A stretch of 64,000 nt of DNA, from assembly GCA_036871055.1 (NCBI GenBank), contig CP141893.1, positions 1,364,001-1,428,000 of the forward strand, given 5' to 3'. The stretch is from Bisbaumannia sp015645095 (GTDB taxonomy: Bacteria > Pseudomonadota > Gammaproteobacteria > Pseudomonadales > Halomonadaceae). The notes under the pieces were generated by a model. That model was not told where the DNA came from and ran no database searches. It was given only the letters and a program-made list of their open reading frames with translations. This document shows positions 33,053 through 41,635 of this stretch, piece after piece. Both the position numbers and the translations under genes were made by a program. Each line of letters starts with the position of its first letter. Position 1 is the stretch's first letter.

Positions 33053-34489
33053 TCAGCGCAGCCACCAGCGGTAGAGCCATTTGAGCAGACGGCCGCCATA
33101 GGGCGGGTAGATCAGGCGGGCGGCATTGAATTGCCCCTTGTGGTAGATGCCCTTGGCATGGCTGAAGGTGAGGAAGCCCTCGCGGCCGTGGTAGTGGCCC
33201 ATGCCGGAGGCGCCGATGCCGCCGAAGGGCAGGTCGTCCTGGGCGACCTGCATCACGCAGTCGTTGAGGCACATGCCGCCGGCATGGCTGCCTTCGATGA
33301 CCCGCCGCTGCTCGGCGCCATCGGTGCCGAAGTAGTAGAGCGCCAGGGGCCGGGGGCGCTCGGCGAGATAGGCCAGCGCCTGCTCCAGGGTGTCGTAGGG
33401 CAGGATCGGCAGCAGGGGGCCGAAGATCTCCTCCTGCATCACCCGCATCTCATCGTTGACTTCAAGCAGCAGGGTGGGGGCCATCAGGCGGGCGCCCGCC
33501 GGGAGCGCGTCGGCATCGAGCAGGGGCACCGCCCTGGCGCCCTTGGCCTCGGCATCGTCGAGCAGCGCCCGCAGGCGATCGTAGTGGGGGGCATTGATGA
33601 TCCAGGTGGCGTCCGGGTTGTCGGCCAGGCTCGGCAACTGGCGCCGCACCTGGCTGGTCAGCGCCTCGACCAGCGCTGCCACCCGGTCGCGGGGGCAGAG
33701 CACATAGTCCGGGGCCACGCAGGTCTGGCCGGCGTTGAGCCCCTTGCCAAAGGCCAGGCGCTCGGCGGTGTGGGCCATCGACGCCCCGTCGCCGATCAGC
33801 GCCGGCGACTTGCCGCCCAGTTCCAGGGTCACCGGGGTCAGGTTGGCCGCGGCGGCCTGCATTACCCGACGCCCCACGGCGGTGCTGCCGGTAAACAGCA
33901 GATGATCGAAGGGCAGGGCGGCGAAGGCCTCGGCCACCGCGACCTGGCCGCCCACCACCGCGACCTGGCGCTCGTCGAAGGCCTCGGCCAGCACCCGGCG
34001 CAGGGCCTCGCCGCTGGCCGGGGTCGCCTCGCTGATCTTGATCAGCGCCCGATTGCCGGCGGCCAGCGCCGAGACCAGCGGCCCGATGGCCAGGAAGAGG
34101 GGGTAGTTCCAGGGCACCATGATGCCCACCACCCCCAGCGGCTGGTAGACCACCCGGGCTCCGGCCGGCTGGAAGGGCAGGCCGACCCGACGGCGGGCGG
34201 GACGCATCCAGCCTTTCAGCCGGCGGCGAGTGAAGCGAATCCCCTCCAGGGACGGCAGCAGCTCCGCCAGCCGCGTCTCGTCATGGCTGCGATGGCCGAA
34301 GTCGCGGGCGATGGCCTCGCACAGGGTGTCCTGGTGGCGTACCAGGGCGGCTTCCAGCCGGCTCAGGTCGGCCCGGCGCCGTTCGGCACTCGGCATGGGG
34401 TCGGCGGCGAAGGCCCGTCGCTGGGCGGCGAAGCAACGCTCCAGGCGAGCGATGGCGGCGGCATCCGTGGTGGGCAGGGCGGCATCCAT
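33053..34489 (-). CDS. calB: Aldehyde dehydrogenase, coniferyl aldehyde dehydrogenase-like
   Basis: 478-residue cytoplasmic NAD(P)-dependent aldehyde dehydrogenase of the short, class 3-like branch that includes coniferyl aldehyde dehydrogenase. Blocks: VPWNYPLFLAIGPLVSALAAGN, FTGSTAVGRRVM, catalytic Glu in LELGGKSPAL and catalytic Cys in NAGQTCVAPDYVLC. The C-terminal FLTFSHAKGIYHK is typical of this branch. The ATG at 34489 has GAGGAG 5 bp upstream and decides the start over one at 34618 inside the neighbouring gene. Substrate specificity is inferred only from family resemblance; a fatty or aromatic aldehyde is likely. Confidence 0.85.
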   Translation of the reverse strand: MDAALPTTDAAAIARLERCFAAQRRAFAADPMPSAERRRADLSRLEAALVRHQDTLCEAIARDFGHRSHDETRLAELLPSLEGIRFTRRRLKGWMRPARRRVGLPFQPAGARVVYQPLGVVGIMVPWNYPLFLAIGPLVSALAAGNRALIKISEATPASGEALRRVLAEAFDERQVAVVGGQVAVAEAFAALPFDHLLFTGSTAVGRRVMQAAAANLTPVTLELGGKSPALIGDGASMAHTAERLAFGKGLNAGQTCVAPDYVLCPRDRVAALVEALTSQVRRQLPSLADNPDATWIINAPHYDRLRALLDDAEAKGARAVPLLDADALPAGARLMAPTLLLEVNDEMRVMQEEIFGPLLPILPYDTLEQALAYLAERPRPLALYYFGTDGAEQRRVIEGSHAGGMCLNDCVMQVAQDDLPFGGIGASGMGHYHGREGFLTFSHAKGIYHKGQFNAARLIYPPYGGRLLKWLYRWWLR

Positions 34490-34559
34490 GGCGGCTCCTC
34501 GGCAGGGCATGCCGCCAGGATTAGGCATCTCACCGGGGCGGTCAACTCGCGGTTGCCGC

Positions 34560-34775
34560 TCAGCGGCGCTTGTTCGGTGGCTCCGGTGACTCGTCACTCG
34601 AGTCGCCATGGTGACCATGGCGATGCAGCAGCAGGTGGGCGCCCAGGCAGAGCGCCATGGGCAGCAGCAGCCAGGCGCCGCTTCCGGGGGAGCCGCCGCG
34701 CGATATCAGCAGCAGCATGGCACCCCCCATGATTGCCAGGCAGGCGAACATCATGGCGTGGTGATAACGGTTCAT
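34560..34775 (-). CDS. Small DUF2933-like membrane protein in copper operon
   Basis: 71 residues with two hydrophobic helices (FACLAIMGGAMLLLI and WLLLPMALCLGAHLLLH) and a His-rich tail (HRHGHHGDSSDES) that could bind copper. It resembles DUF2933 proteins often found beside copper P-type ATPases. Its start overlaps the ATPase stop (ATGA), with GGAGGCTCCCG upstream, so it is translated by coupling. Function is unknown; a membrane accessory for metal export is a reasonable guess. Confidence 0.7.
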   Translation of the reverse strand: MNRYHHAMMFACLAIMGGAMLLLISRGGSPGSGAWLLLPMALCLGAHLLLHRHGHHGDSSDESPEPPNKRR

Positions 34776-37054
34776 CGGGAGCCTCCTTCGCGCCCGGGGA
34801 GGCGGGCGAAGCGTCGCTTGAGCAGCAGGGAGTTGCCGATCACCGACAGGGAGCTGGCGGTCATGGCGATGACCCCGAGCATCGGGTGCAGCAGGCCCAG
34901 GGCGGCGATGGGGATCGCCGCCAGGTTGTAGCCGCTGGCCCAGACCAGGTTCTGGACGATCTTGCCGAAGGTGGCGCGGGAGAGGTGCATGGCGTCCACC
35001 ACGCCGGTCAGTTCGCCGCGCACCAGGGTCACGTCGGCGGCCTCGATGGCCACGTCGGCCCCGGCGCCGATGGCGATGCCCACATTGGCCTGGGTCAGGG
35101 CCGGGGCGTCGTTGATGCCGTCGCCGACCATGGCCACGTGATTGCCGTATCGCGCCTGCAGGGCACGGATGGCCTCGACCTTGCCCTCGGGGAGGACCCC
35201 GGCCTGGACCTCGTCGATGCCCACCTCCTCGGCGATGGCCCGGGCGGCCCGCGCGTTGTCGCCGGTGACCATCACCACATGCAGGCCGAGGGCGTGCATG
35301 CCGCGGATCGCCTCCACCGACTCCGTCTTGAGGGTGTCGGCCACCGCCAGCAGCCCCAGGGCCTGGCCATCGGCGGCGACGATCACCACGCTGCGCCCCT
35401 TGCCCTCGAGCTCGCCCATGGTGTCATCCAGGGCGTCGAGGCCGGTCACGCCGTGCTCCTCCAGCAGGCGGCGGTTGCCGATCAACAGCGTCTCGTCGCC
35501 CACCTTGCCGGAGACGCCACGGGCCCCGGTGGAGCGGAATTCGCTGACCTCGCCGGGCGGGACATCGCGCTCGCGGGCGCCGTCGACGATGGCCCGGGCG
35601 ATGGGATGCTCCGAGGCGTGCTCCACGCTGGCGGCGAGTCGCAGCAGGCGCGCCTCCTCGACGCCTGCGGCGGCGACCACCTCGGTGAGTCGGGGCTCGC
35701 CGCGGGTGATGGTGCCGGTCTTGTCGAGCACCATCACCCGGATGTCCTTGAAGGTCTGGATCGCTTCCCCGGAGCGGATCAGGATGCCGCGTTCGGCACC
35801 GATGCCGGAGCCGACCATCAGCGCCGTGGGGGTGGCCAGGCCCAGGGCGCAGGGGCAGGCGATGACCAGTACGGCGATGGCGGCGAGGATCGCCAGCACC
35901 GGCGTGGTCGCCGCGGGATTCACCCAGGGCAGGAAGCCGGCCCCCCAGTCGAGGATCGGGCGCAGGGCGTCCGGGAACAGCGCCCAGACGATCAGGCTGG
36001 CCAGGGAGATCGCCAGCACCGCCGGCACGAAGCGCCCGGTCATGCGGTCGGCGAACTCCTGGATCGGCACCCGCGAGCCCTGGGCCTGGTCGATCAGGCG
36101 CACCACCTGGGCCAGGAAGGTGTCGCCGCCGACCCGGGTGGCCTTGACCCGCAGCCGGCCCTCCTTGTTGAGGGTGGCGCCGATCACCGTGTCGCCGGGG
36201 CCCTTGTAGACCGGGATCGACTCGCCGGTGGCCAGGGACTCGTCCAGGTGGCTCTCCCCCTCGAGCACCTCGCCGTCGGTGGGCACCTGGTCGCCGGGGC
36301 GCACGATCATGATGTCGCCGGGGGCGAGTTCCTTCACCGCCACCTCGACCTCCTCGCCGTCGCGCTCCACCCGGGCCGTCTTGGCGCCGAGGGTCAGCAG
36401 CCGGCGGATCGCCTGGGAGGCGCGCCCCTTGGCCAGGGCCTCCAGGTAACGGCCCAGCAGGTGGAAGGTCATGATGGTCGCCGCCATCTCGACGAAGGAG
36501 GTCATGGGGGTGACGAAGCCGACCAGGCCGATCAGGTAGGGGGGCAGGCTGCCCATGGAGATCAACACGTCCATGTTGAAGGTGCGATTCTTCAGCGAGC
36601 GCCAGGCCGAGCGGTGGGTGGCCGCCCCGCCGTGGAGGAAAACCACTGGAAAGGCCAGCGCCACCACGATCAGCAGGTAGCCGGGAATCGGCCGCCAGAA
36701 CATCTGCGGCATCATCAGCAGCATGATCAGGGTGGTGGGTACCGCGGCAATGATCAGCCGCTGGCGGGCCTGGCTGAGGTAGGTTTCCTCGATCTCGGCA
36801 TCGGCTTCGGCGTCCTCCTCCGCCTGGACGGCGGCCACGTCATAGCCGGCGCCTTCCACCGCCCGGCGCAGGGCCTCGGCGTCGGGGCCGGACTCATCGG
36901 CGGCGACCCGGACATGGTGGCTGGCGATATTGGTCTCGATCTCGCCCACGCCGTCGAGGCGCTGCAGCGTGGTACGCACGATACCGGCACAGTGATCGCT
37001 GCCCATCCCCGGCACGGTCAGGGTGATGGTTCTCGGTGTCTTGTCGGCCATCAC
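34772..37054 (-). CDS. copA: Copper(I)-translocating P-type ATPase
   Basis: 760-residue P1B-type ATPase that exports Cu(+) from the cytoplasm. It has one N-terminal HMA domain (about 9-75), eight membrane helices, actuator TGES (276-279), the metal-binding CPC motif (400-402) and the phosphorylation site DKTGT (Asp444). The GDGINDAPAL hinge and a YN...MTASS pattern in the last two helices indicate the Cu(+) subtype. The HMA motif reads GMGSDHC (16-22), so only the second of the usual two cysteines is present. The gene is followed by the DUF2933-like peptide and preceded by a Spy-like protein gene. Confidence 0.93.
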   Translation of the reverse strand: MMADKTPRTITLTVPGMGSDHCAGIVRTTLQRLDGVGEIETNIASHHVRVAADESGPDAEALRRAVEGAGYDVAAVQAEEDAEADAEIEETYLSQARQRLIIAAVPTTLIMLLMMPQMFWRPIPGYLLIVVALAFPVVFLHGGAATHRSAWRSLKNRTFNMDVLISMGSLPPYLIGLVGFVTPMTSFVEMAATIMTFHLLGRYLEALAKGRASQAIRRLLTLGAKTARVERDGEEVEVAVKELAPGDIMIVRPGDQVPTDGEVLEGESHLDESLATGESIPVYKGPGDTVIGATLNKEGRLRVKATRVGGDTFLAQVVRLIDQAQGSRVPIQEFADRMTGRFVPAVLAISLASLIVWALFPDALRPILDWGAGFLPWVNPAATTPVLAILAAIAVLVIACPCALGLATPTALMVGSGIGAERGILIRSGEAIQTFKDIRVMVLDKTGTITRGEPRLTEVVAAAGVEEARLLRLAASVEHASEHPIARAIVDGARERDVPPGEVSEFRSTGARGVSGKVGDETLLIGNRRLLEEHGVTGLDALDDTMGELEGKGRSVVIVAADGQALGLLAVADTLKTESVEAIRGMHALGLHVVMVTGDNARAARAIAEEVGIDEVQAGVLPEGKVEAIRALQARYGNHVAMVGDGINDAPALTQANVGIAIGAGADVAIEAADVTLVRGELTGVVDAMHLSRATFGKIVQNLVWASGYNLAAIPIAALGLLHPMLGVIAMTASSLSVIGNSLLLKRRFARLPGREGGSR

Positions 37055-37121
37055 GAGTCTCCTGATGGAAAGCCCAAGCGGGCGACCGCGAGGCGATCGC
37101 CCGGCTCAGGGGAACGCGGGG

Positions 37122-37577
37122 TCAGTGATGGGCGTCGTGATCGTCCGGATCGACGCCACGCTCTGGGGTGGCCTGCTGAAGCTGCTGGCGTTGCTCCTCG
37201 GTCAAGAGATCGTGCATGGCGTGGCGCAGGCGCACCATCTCGGTCAGCATCTCGCCATGCAGCTCGGCCATCTGCCCATGCAGGGCCTGCACTGCTTCGG
37301 GATCGGGGCGCTCGCCGTGCATCTCGGCCAGCAGGTCGTCGCGCAGGTTCATCAGTCGCGCCATGCGCTCGAACTGGGCCGGGCGCTGCGTCTGCATCAT
37401 TTCCCGCATCTCGCGGCGTTGCTCGGGGTCAAGCATCGGCATCATGCCCATGCCGGAGGCGCCCATCATTCCAGGCATCGTCCCGGGGCCCATTTCCTGG
37501 GCGACCGCCATGCCGCTGCCGGCGATTCCCAGGGCGAGCGAGAGGCCCCAGGCGATGGTGTGTTGGCGTAGTTTCAT
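37122..37577 (-). CDS. Spy/CpxP-like periplasmic metal-stress protein
   Basis: 151 residues with a signal peptide (cleavage near GMAVAQE), a Met-rich region (GTMPGMMGASGMGMMPM) and long amphipathic helices with an LTxxQ-type motif (LLTEEQRQQL). The tail is His/Asp-rich (DDHDAHH). These features fit the Spy/CpxP/ZraP group of periplasmic chaperones; the Met and His residues suggest copper binding. It is the first gene of the operon with the copper ATPase, 67 bp upstream of it. An imperfect MerR-like dyad lies in its promoter region but was not convincing. Confidence 0.78.
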   Translation of the reverse strand: MKLRQHTIAWGLSLALGIAGSGMAVAQEMGPGTMPGMMGASGMGMMPMLDPEQRREMREMMQTQRPAQFERMARLMNLRDDLLAEMHGERPDPEAVQALHGQMAELHGEMLTEMVRLRHAMHDLLTEEQRQQLQQATPERGVDPDDHDAHH

Positions 37578-37709
37578 GATCTGACTCCTGGGGCCACAGG
37601 CCCACCTTGAATTGCCTGGCCGTCAAGGCCGAAAAGGATGTCGCTTGTTCGAAGTGCCGCTCGGCGCTTCGGCAGTCGCTTCGTCGAACCGAGGCGAACC
37701 GGACAGGAC

Positions 37710-38111
37710 TCAGGAGCGGAAACGTTGGGTCAGCAAATAGAGCGGGGGCGCTGGGGCCATGACTCGCCCCGGAAGGAACAGTGGGGACAGCGTCACCCCT
37801 GGCGCGGTGGCGATGGGCCGCGCCGGGGGAGCCAGTGCCGTGGGCTCGATATCCATCAGGGTACTGCGCAGCAGCGCCAGGGCGGAACGCTCCTGGTGAT
37901 GTCCATGGTGACAGTGGGGGATGTCGCTCGGCGCTAGGGGTACCGAGGAGGACGGGACACCGGGGGTGGCGGTCAGGACGGAACCGGACTGCCCACTCGG
38001 CATGATCGAGACCGACAGCAGCACGAGCAGGAGCACCGCCAACACGCCGCCGAGCGGCCCGGACAGGGCAGGTCTCTTGCTGGGGTGGGGCATCTGGCCG
38101 GACATTGCCAT
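37710..38111 (-). CDS. Small membrane-anchored protein with His cluster, copper region
   Basis: The frame runs 38147-37710; the more likely start is the ATG at 38111 (133 residues) because no ribosome binding site precedes 38147, though neither start is strong. One hydrophobic helix (LGGVLAVLLLVLLSVSIMPSG) is followed by an external His/Cys cluster, DIPHCHHGHHQE. The C-terminus is proline-rich. I do not recognise the family. Its place between the Spy-like gene and a divergent CopL-like gene suggests metal handling in the envelope, which is an inference. Confidence 0.5.
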   Translation of the reverse strand: MAMSGQMPHPSKRPALSGPLGGVLAVLLLVLLSVSIMPSGQSGSVLTATPGVPSSSVPLAPSDIPHCHHGHHQERSALALLRSTLMDIEPTALAPPARPIATAPGVTLSPLFLPGRVMAPAPPLYLLTQRFRS

Positions 38112-38170
38112 GGTGGTCGATCTTTGCGGGAGTGATGCCTCTACCATAGTGCAGATCCGCGGGGCGTCAC

Positions 38171-38184
38171 TTGATCCACGTCAT
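38171..38184. promoter_or_regulatory. FNR/ANR-type box in divergent copper promoter region
   Basis: TTGATccacGTCAT matches the ANR/FNR-type consensus TTGAT-N4-(A/G)TCAA in all but the last position. It lies between two divergently transcribed envelope-protein genes. Anaerobic or nitric-oxide control is a possibility only. Confidence 0.3.
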
Positions 38185-38217
38185 GTCAGGCGATAGGCAA
38201 AACCTCGGTGCAACACC

Positions 38218-38664
38218 ATGCTTGCCGCACCCTCGAGGCCCATGGAATACTCGCCCCATATGCTCTTACCGGTGTCGCCATTCGTCATGTGCCGCTTCCG
38301 ATGCTCCGGGTTACTCTGCGTCTTGCTGGGCCTCGTCCTGGCCTTGTCGCCGTTGGCCATGGCGGAGGCTCACGGCACGGGGATGCCTTGTCCCCACGAG
38401 AGCGGTATCCCTCACGCAGAGGCCGCGTTCGCCGCGTCCCAGGCCCTGGCACACCCGGGGCATGATGACTCCCATGCCATGGCGCATTCCGGGACTCATG
38501 CAGGAAGCCTGGGAGGCACTTGTCAGCTCTGCAGCCACTGCGGTGCCGGGCTGGTGGCGCTGCCGATGCCCTCGGACTCGGCGCTGAGCGCGCCAGTCGT
38601 CGTCGCTCTCACCGGGTGGCCGCCGGCCCCCCGGGAGCGCCTCGAGCGCCCCCCTCGCGTCTAA
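38218..38664 (+). CDS. Small exported Cys/His/Met-rich protein, CopL/DUF2946-like
   Basis: 148 residues if begun at 38218; the later ATG at 38242 has a better GAGG spacing, and one at 38287 leads straight into the signal peptide (FRCSGLLCVLLGLVLALSPLAMAEA). The mature protein is rich in potential copper ligands (HGTGMPCPHESGIPH, HPGHDDSHAMAHSGTH, CQLCSHCG). This layout resembles CopL and DUF2946 proteins found beside copper oxidases. It lies 64 bp upstream of the multicopper oxidase gene and probably shares its transcript. A copper-binding or sensing role is inferred from composition and neighbours. Confidence 0.6.
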   Translation: MLAAPSRPMEYSPHMLLPVSPFVMCRFRCSGLLCVLLGLVLALSPLAMAEAHGTGMPCPHESGIPHAEAAFAASQALAHPGHDDSHAMAHSGTHAGSLGGTCQLCSHCGAGLVALPMPSDSALSAPVVVALTGWPPAPRERLERPPRV

Positions 38665-38728
38665 GTCGTTTCCCGCTGCCGCTCGTCCGTCGACGAGCGC
38701 CTTCCCAGAAACGATAAGGACGATTCGT

Positions 38729-40537
38729 ATGCAACGTCGCGATTTCCTGCGCTATTCCGCCCTGGGCGGGGTGGCCCTCTCCGCCTCCGGCCTGCTGGCC
38801 TATGCCGTGGCCGGACGCCATGCCCCTCATGCCGATCCGGCGAGCGGCACCGACGGGCTGTTGAACCCCGAGGCACTGGCCGATGGCCAACCACTGCGGT
38901 CGCTACCGCGTATCATCAACCTGGCCGAGGCCCCGGGGCAGTTTCGTAGCGCCCTGACTCCGGCCCCCGCCGAGGTGCCCCTCGACGGGGGCCTGGCGGC
39001 TCATCTCTGGCTCTATAACGGCAAGCTGGCGCCGCTGATCGAGGTCAGCGAGGGGGATGAGCTCGATATCACCCTGATCAATGAGCTGGCGGCGCCCACC
39101 AGCCTGCACTGGCACGGGGTGGCGGTGCCCCATGCCCAGGATGGCGGCCCCTGGCATGCGGTGGCTCCCGGCGCATCGCGGCGCTATCGCTACCGCCTCG
39201 CCGAGGGCAGCGCCGGGCTGCATTGGTTCCATCCGCACCCCCATCAGGGCACCGCCGAGCAGATCGCCCATGGCCTGGCCGGGGCGCTGCTGGTGCGCCC
39301 CCGGGAGGAGCCGCTGCCGGAGGACATCGAGGAGCACCTGCTGCTGGTCAGCGACCTGCGCCTGGATGAGGAGGGCCGGGTCGCCCCCCATCACCCGGTG
39401 GACTGGATGAACGGCCGCGAGGGCGAGCTGCTGCTGGTCAATGGCCAGCGCCGACCCAGGCTCGAGGTGGCCCCGGGCACTACCCTGCGGCTGCGCCTGA
39501 TCAATGCCTGTGCCGGGCGCTACCTGCGCCTGCGCCTGGACGAGCATGAGCTCACCCTGATCGGCACCGATGGCGGCCTGATCGAGCGCCCCCAGGCGCT
39601 GGACGAGCTGCTGCTCACCCCGGGGGAGCGGGCCGACCTGCTGGTGCGCATCGATGAGCGCGGGGGAGAGCGCTTCCGGCTGGCCAGCCACCCCTACGAG
39701 CGGGGCTGGATGGGGCCGCGCCCGGCCCATCTCGAGGCCGTGGCACCGCTGCTCGAGATCGTCACCGATGCGGCGCCGCCCCGACCGTCCCTGGCCCTGC
39801 CGGCGACCCTGACCCCCATCGCCCCCCTGGGCGAGCCCGCGGTGCGCCGTGAGGTCACCCTCACCGAGGTCATGCGTGGCGAAGGGCATGGCGATCATGG
39901 CGCCATGCATGGTGGCGGCCAAAGCGGCAGTCACGGTGATCACGGCGCTGGTCATGGGGCGATGCACGGCGGCGGTCATGGCGGCGATCACGGCGCTGGT
40001 CATGGCGGCGATCACGGCGCTGGCCATGGGGCGATGCACGGTGGCGGTCATGGCGGCGACCAGGGCGCTGGTCATGGGGCGATGCACGGTGGCGGTCATG
40101 GCGGCGATCATAACGGTGGCCATGGTGATCATGGAGCGATGCCTGGCGGCGGCCACGGTGACCACGCCATGCCGGCGATGGGGGAGGGCGCTCGCCCCCC
40201 GGTGGACTTCCTGATCAATGGCCGCACCTTCGCCATGGACGAGGTGCTCTTCGAGGGGCGCGTCGGCCAGGTGGAGGAGTGGGAGCTATTCAACGACTCC
40301 CATATGGACCACCCCTTCCATCTCCATGGCACCCACTTCCAGGTGGTCGCGACCCGTGACGCCGATGGCGAGTGGCGCGACGCCCCCTGGCTGGCCTGGA
40401 AGGACACCGTCAACCTGGCCCCCTACCAGCGGCTGAGGATCCGCCTGGCCTTCCGGGAGGCCGGTGACTGGCTCTTCCACTGCCATATCATCGAGCATGA
40501 GGAGCTGGGGATGATGGCCACCATCCGTGTGAGCTGA
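38729..40537 (+). CDS. Tat-exported multicopper oxidase with His-Gly-Met repeat
   Basis: 602 residues. Twin-arginine signal (QRRDFLRYSALGG), then three cupredoxin domains with the copper sites LHWHG (about 126), HWFHPHPH, HPFHLHG (about 527) and HCHIIEHEELGMM (about 584). Type 1 and trinuclear ligands are all present. Such enzymes (CueO/CopA type) oxidise Cu(I) to less toxic Cu(II) in the periplasm. Between domains 2 and 3, residues about 385-483 are a tandem repeat built from GHGAMHGGGHGGDH units, far longer than the Met-rich loop of CueO and likely to bind many copper ions. RBS AAGGA precedes the ATG. It belongs with the lipoprotein gene downstream. Confidence 0.9.
   Translation: MQRRDFLRYSALGGVALSASGLLAYAVAGRHAPHADPASGTDGLLNPEALADGQPLRSLPRIINLAEAPGQFRSALTPAPAEVPLDGGLAAHLWLYNGKLAPLIEVSEGDELDITLINELAAPTSLHWHGVAVPHAQDGGPWHAVAPGASRRYRYRLAEGSAGLHWFHPHPHQGTAEQIAHGLAGALLVRPREEPLPEDIEEHLLLVSDLRLDEEGRVAPHHPVDWMNGREGELLLVNGQRRPRLEVAPGTTLRLRLINACAGRYLRLRLDEHELTLIGTDGGLIERPQALDELLLTPGERADLLVRIDERGGERFRLASHPYERGWMGPRPAHLEAVAPLLEIVTDAAPPRPSLALPATLTPIAPLGEPAVRREVTLTEVMRGEGHGDHGAMHGGGQSGSHGDHGAGHGAMHGGGHGGDHGAGHGGDHGAGHGAMHGGGHGGDQGAGHGAMHGGGHGGDHNGGHGDHGAMPGGGHGDHAMPAMGEGARPPVDFLINGRTFAMDEVLFEGRVGQVEEWELFNDSHMDHPFHLHGTHFQVVATRDADGEWRDAPWLAWKDTVNLAPYQRLRIRLAFREAGDWLFHCHIIEHEELGMMATIRVS
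39882..40178 (+). repeat. In-frame tandem repeat coding for His-Gly-Met tract
   Basis: About 45-bp units (15 codons, GAGHGAMHGGGHGGD) recur at least three times, with shorter HGDHGA variants on both sides. Copies are nearly identical in DNA, indicating recent slippage or unequal exchange. The frame stays open throughout. Confidence 0.85.
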
Positions 40538-40613
40538 GGTCGCCCGCGGCACCTCCCATGCCGGGGCCGCGGGCCGGCCCCGGCCTTCTCAGGATGAAGG
40601 AGAGACTCTTGCG

Positions 40614-41480
40614 ATGCGCGACTTTCGAAGCGTTTTCCTGCTGCTGACCGCGATGGCGGCCCTGCTGCTGGCGGGCTGCTCCCGCGAGCCAGAGGGCATC
40701 GGCCTGGAACAGCTGCGCCAGCAGACCCATATCCATGGCCTGGCCTTCGACCGTGCGGACAGCGCGCGGATCTGGCTGGCCACCCATCACGGCTTCCATG
40801 TGGTCGGTACCGATGGCCTGGCGCGCCGGGTGTCGGAGGAGACCCATGACTTCATGGGCTTTACGCCCCATCCCGAAGAGGCCGAGACCTTCTTCGCCAG
40901 CGGTCACCCGGCCCGGGGCGGCAACCTTGGCGTGATGGTCTCCACCGATGGCGGCCAGCGCTGGGCGCAGCGCTCGCCCGGCGTCGAGGGACCGGTGGAT
41001 TTCCACCAACTGACGGTCAGTGCGGCCGAGCCCGAGGTGCTCTACGGGGCCTATCGTGGCGGCCTGCAGGTCAGTCGTGACGGCGGTCACCAGTGGCAGG
41101 TTCAGGCCCGGGCGCCGGAGGGCTTGATCGCCCTGGCGGCCTCGAGCCGCGACCCGCAGCATCTCTACGCCGCCACCCAGGCCGGGCTGCTGATGAGCCC
41201 CGATGGCGGCCAGCGCTGGCGCCAGCTGCATGACGAGCGTCGTCCGGTCAGCCTGGTGGTGGTCGATCGCGGGCGGCTCTATGCCTTTGTGGTCGGGGTC
41301 GGGCTGATCCGCGCCGAGGAGGGCAGCCGCGACTGGGAGGTGATCCATCGCGGCTGGGAGGAGGGCTATCTGGTCCACCTGGCGGTGGATCCGTCCGACC
41401 CGGCGCATCTGGTGGCGGCGGATGAGCAGGGGCGGTTGCTGCGTAGCACCGATGGCGGTAGGGCATGGGTGCCGCTATGA
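40614..41480 (+). CDS. BNR/sialidase-like repeat lipoprotein (F510_1955-type glycosylhydrolase-like)
   Basis: 288 residues with lipobox LLAGC (about Cys22). The body is a beta-propeller of BNR/YCF48-like repeats, seen as VSTDGGQRWAQRS, VSRDGGHQWQV, MSPDGGQRWRQL and RSTDGGRAWVPL. Proteins of this type near copper oxidases are commonly named F510_1955 family glycosylhydrolase, but glycosidase activity is not supported by anything visible. It is 76 bp downstream of the multicopper oxidase, so probably part of the copper response. Role unknown; an outer-membrane-anchored propeller scaffold is likely. Confidence 0.8.
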   Translation: MRDFRSVFLLLTAMAALLLAGCSREPEGIGLEQLRQQTHIHGLAFDRADSARIWLATHHGFHVVGTDGLARRVSEETHDFMGFTPHPEEAETFFASGHPARGGNLGVMVSTDGGQRWAQRSPGVEGPVDFHQLTVSAAEPEVLYGAYRGGLQVSRDGGHQWQVQARAPEGLIALAASSRDPQHLYAATQAGLLMSPDGGQRWRQLHDERRPVSLVVVDRGRLYAFVVGVGLIRAEEGSRDWEVIHRGWEEGYLVHLAVDPSDPAHLVAADEQGRLLRSTDGGRAWVPL

Positions 41481-41635
41481 GCCCCGGACCGGAGAGAGCG
41501 GGAGCCTCTCGATGATGCCGTACCCCCCAGGTCGATGCGAGGTCGGGTCGTGATGCGTGAGGTCTCGTGGCTGGCTCTGTCGAGAGAATCGCCGGGAGCG
41601 GAGCAGGCGCCGCTGTTGTCGCCGTGGGGGGAGAG

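Noticed and set aside
34733..37579. Open frame of 948 codons on the plus strand
   Set aside because: It is the reverse shadow of the copper ATPase and Spy-like genes, a usual result of high G+C. The minus-strand products have intact family motifs; this frame has none.
37605..37628. Dyad CCTTGA-N12-TCAAGG before the Spy-like gene as a CueR/MerR operator
   Set aside because: The arms fit loosely, but no -10 hexamer at 19-20 bp from a -35 could be found, so I do not claim it.
39882..40178. Regular repeats as a possible CRISPR array
   Set aside because: The repeats are in frame, code for a His-Gly-Met tract inside a multicopper oxidase and have no unique spacers.
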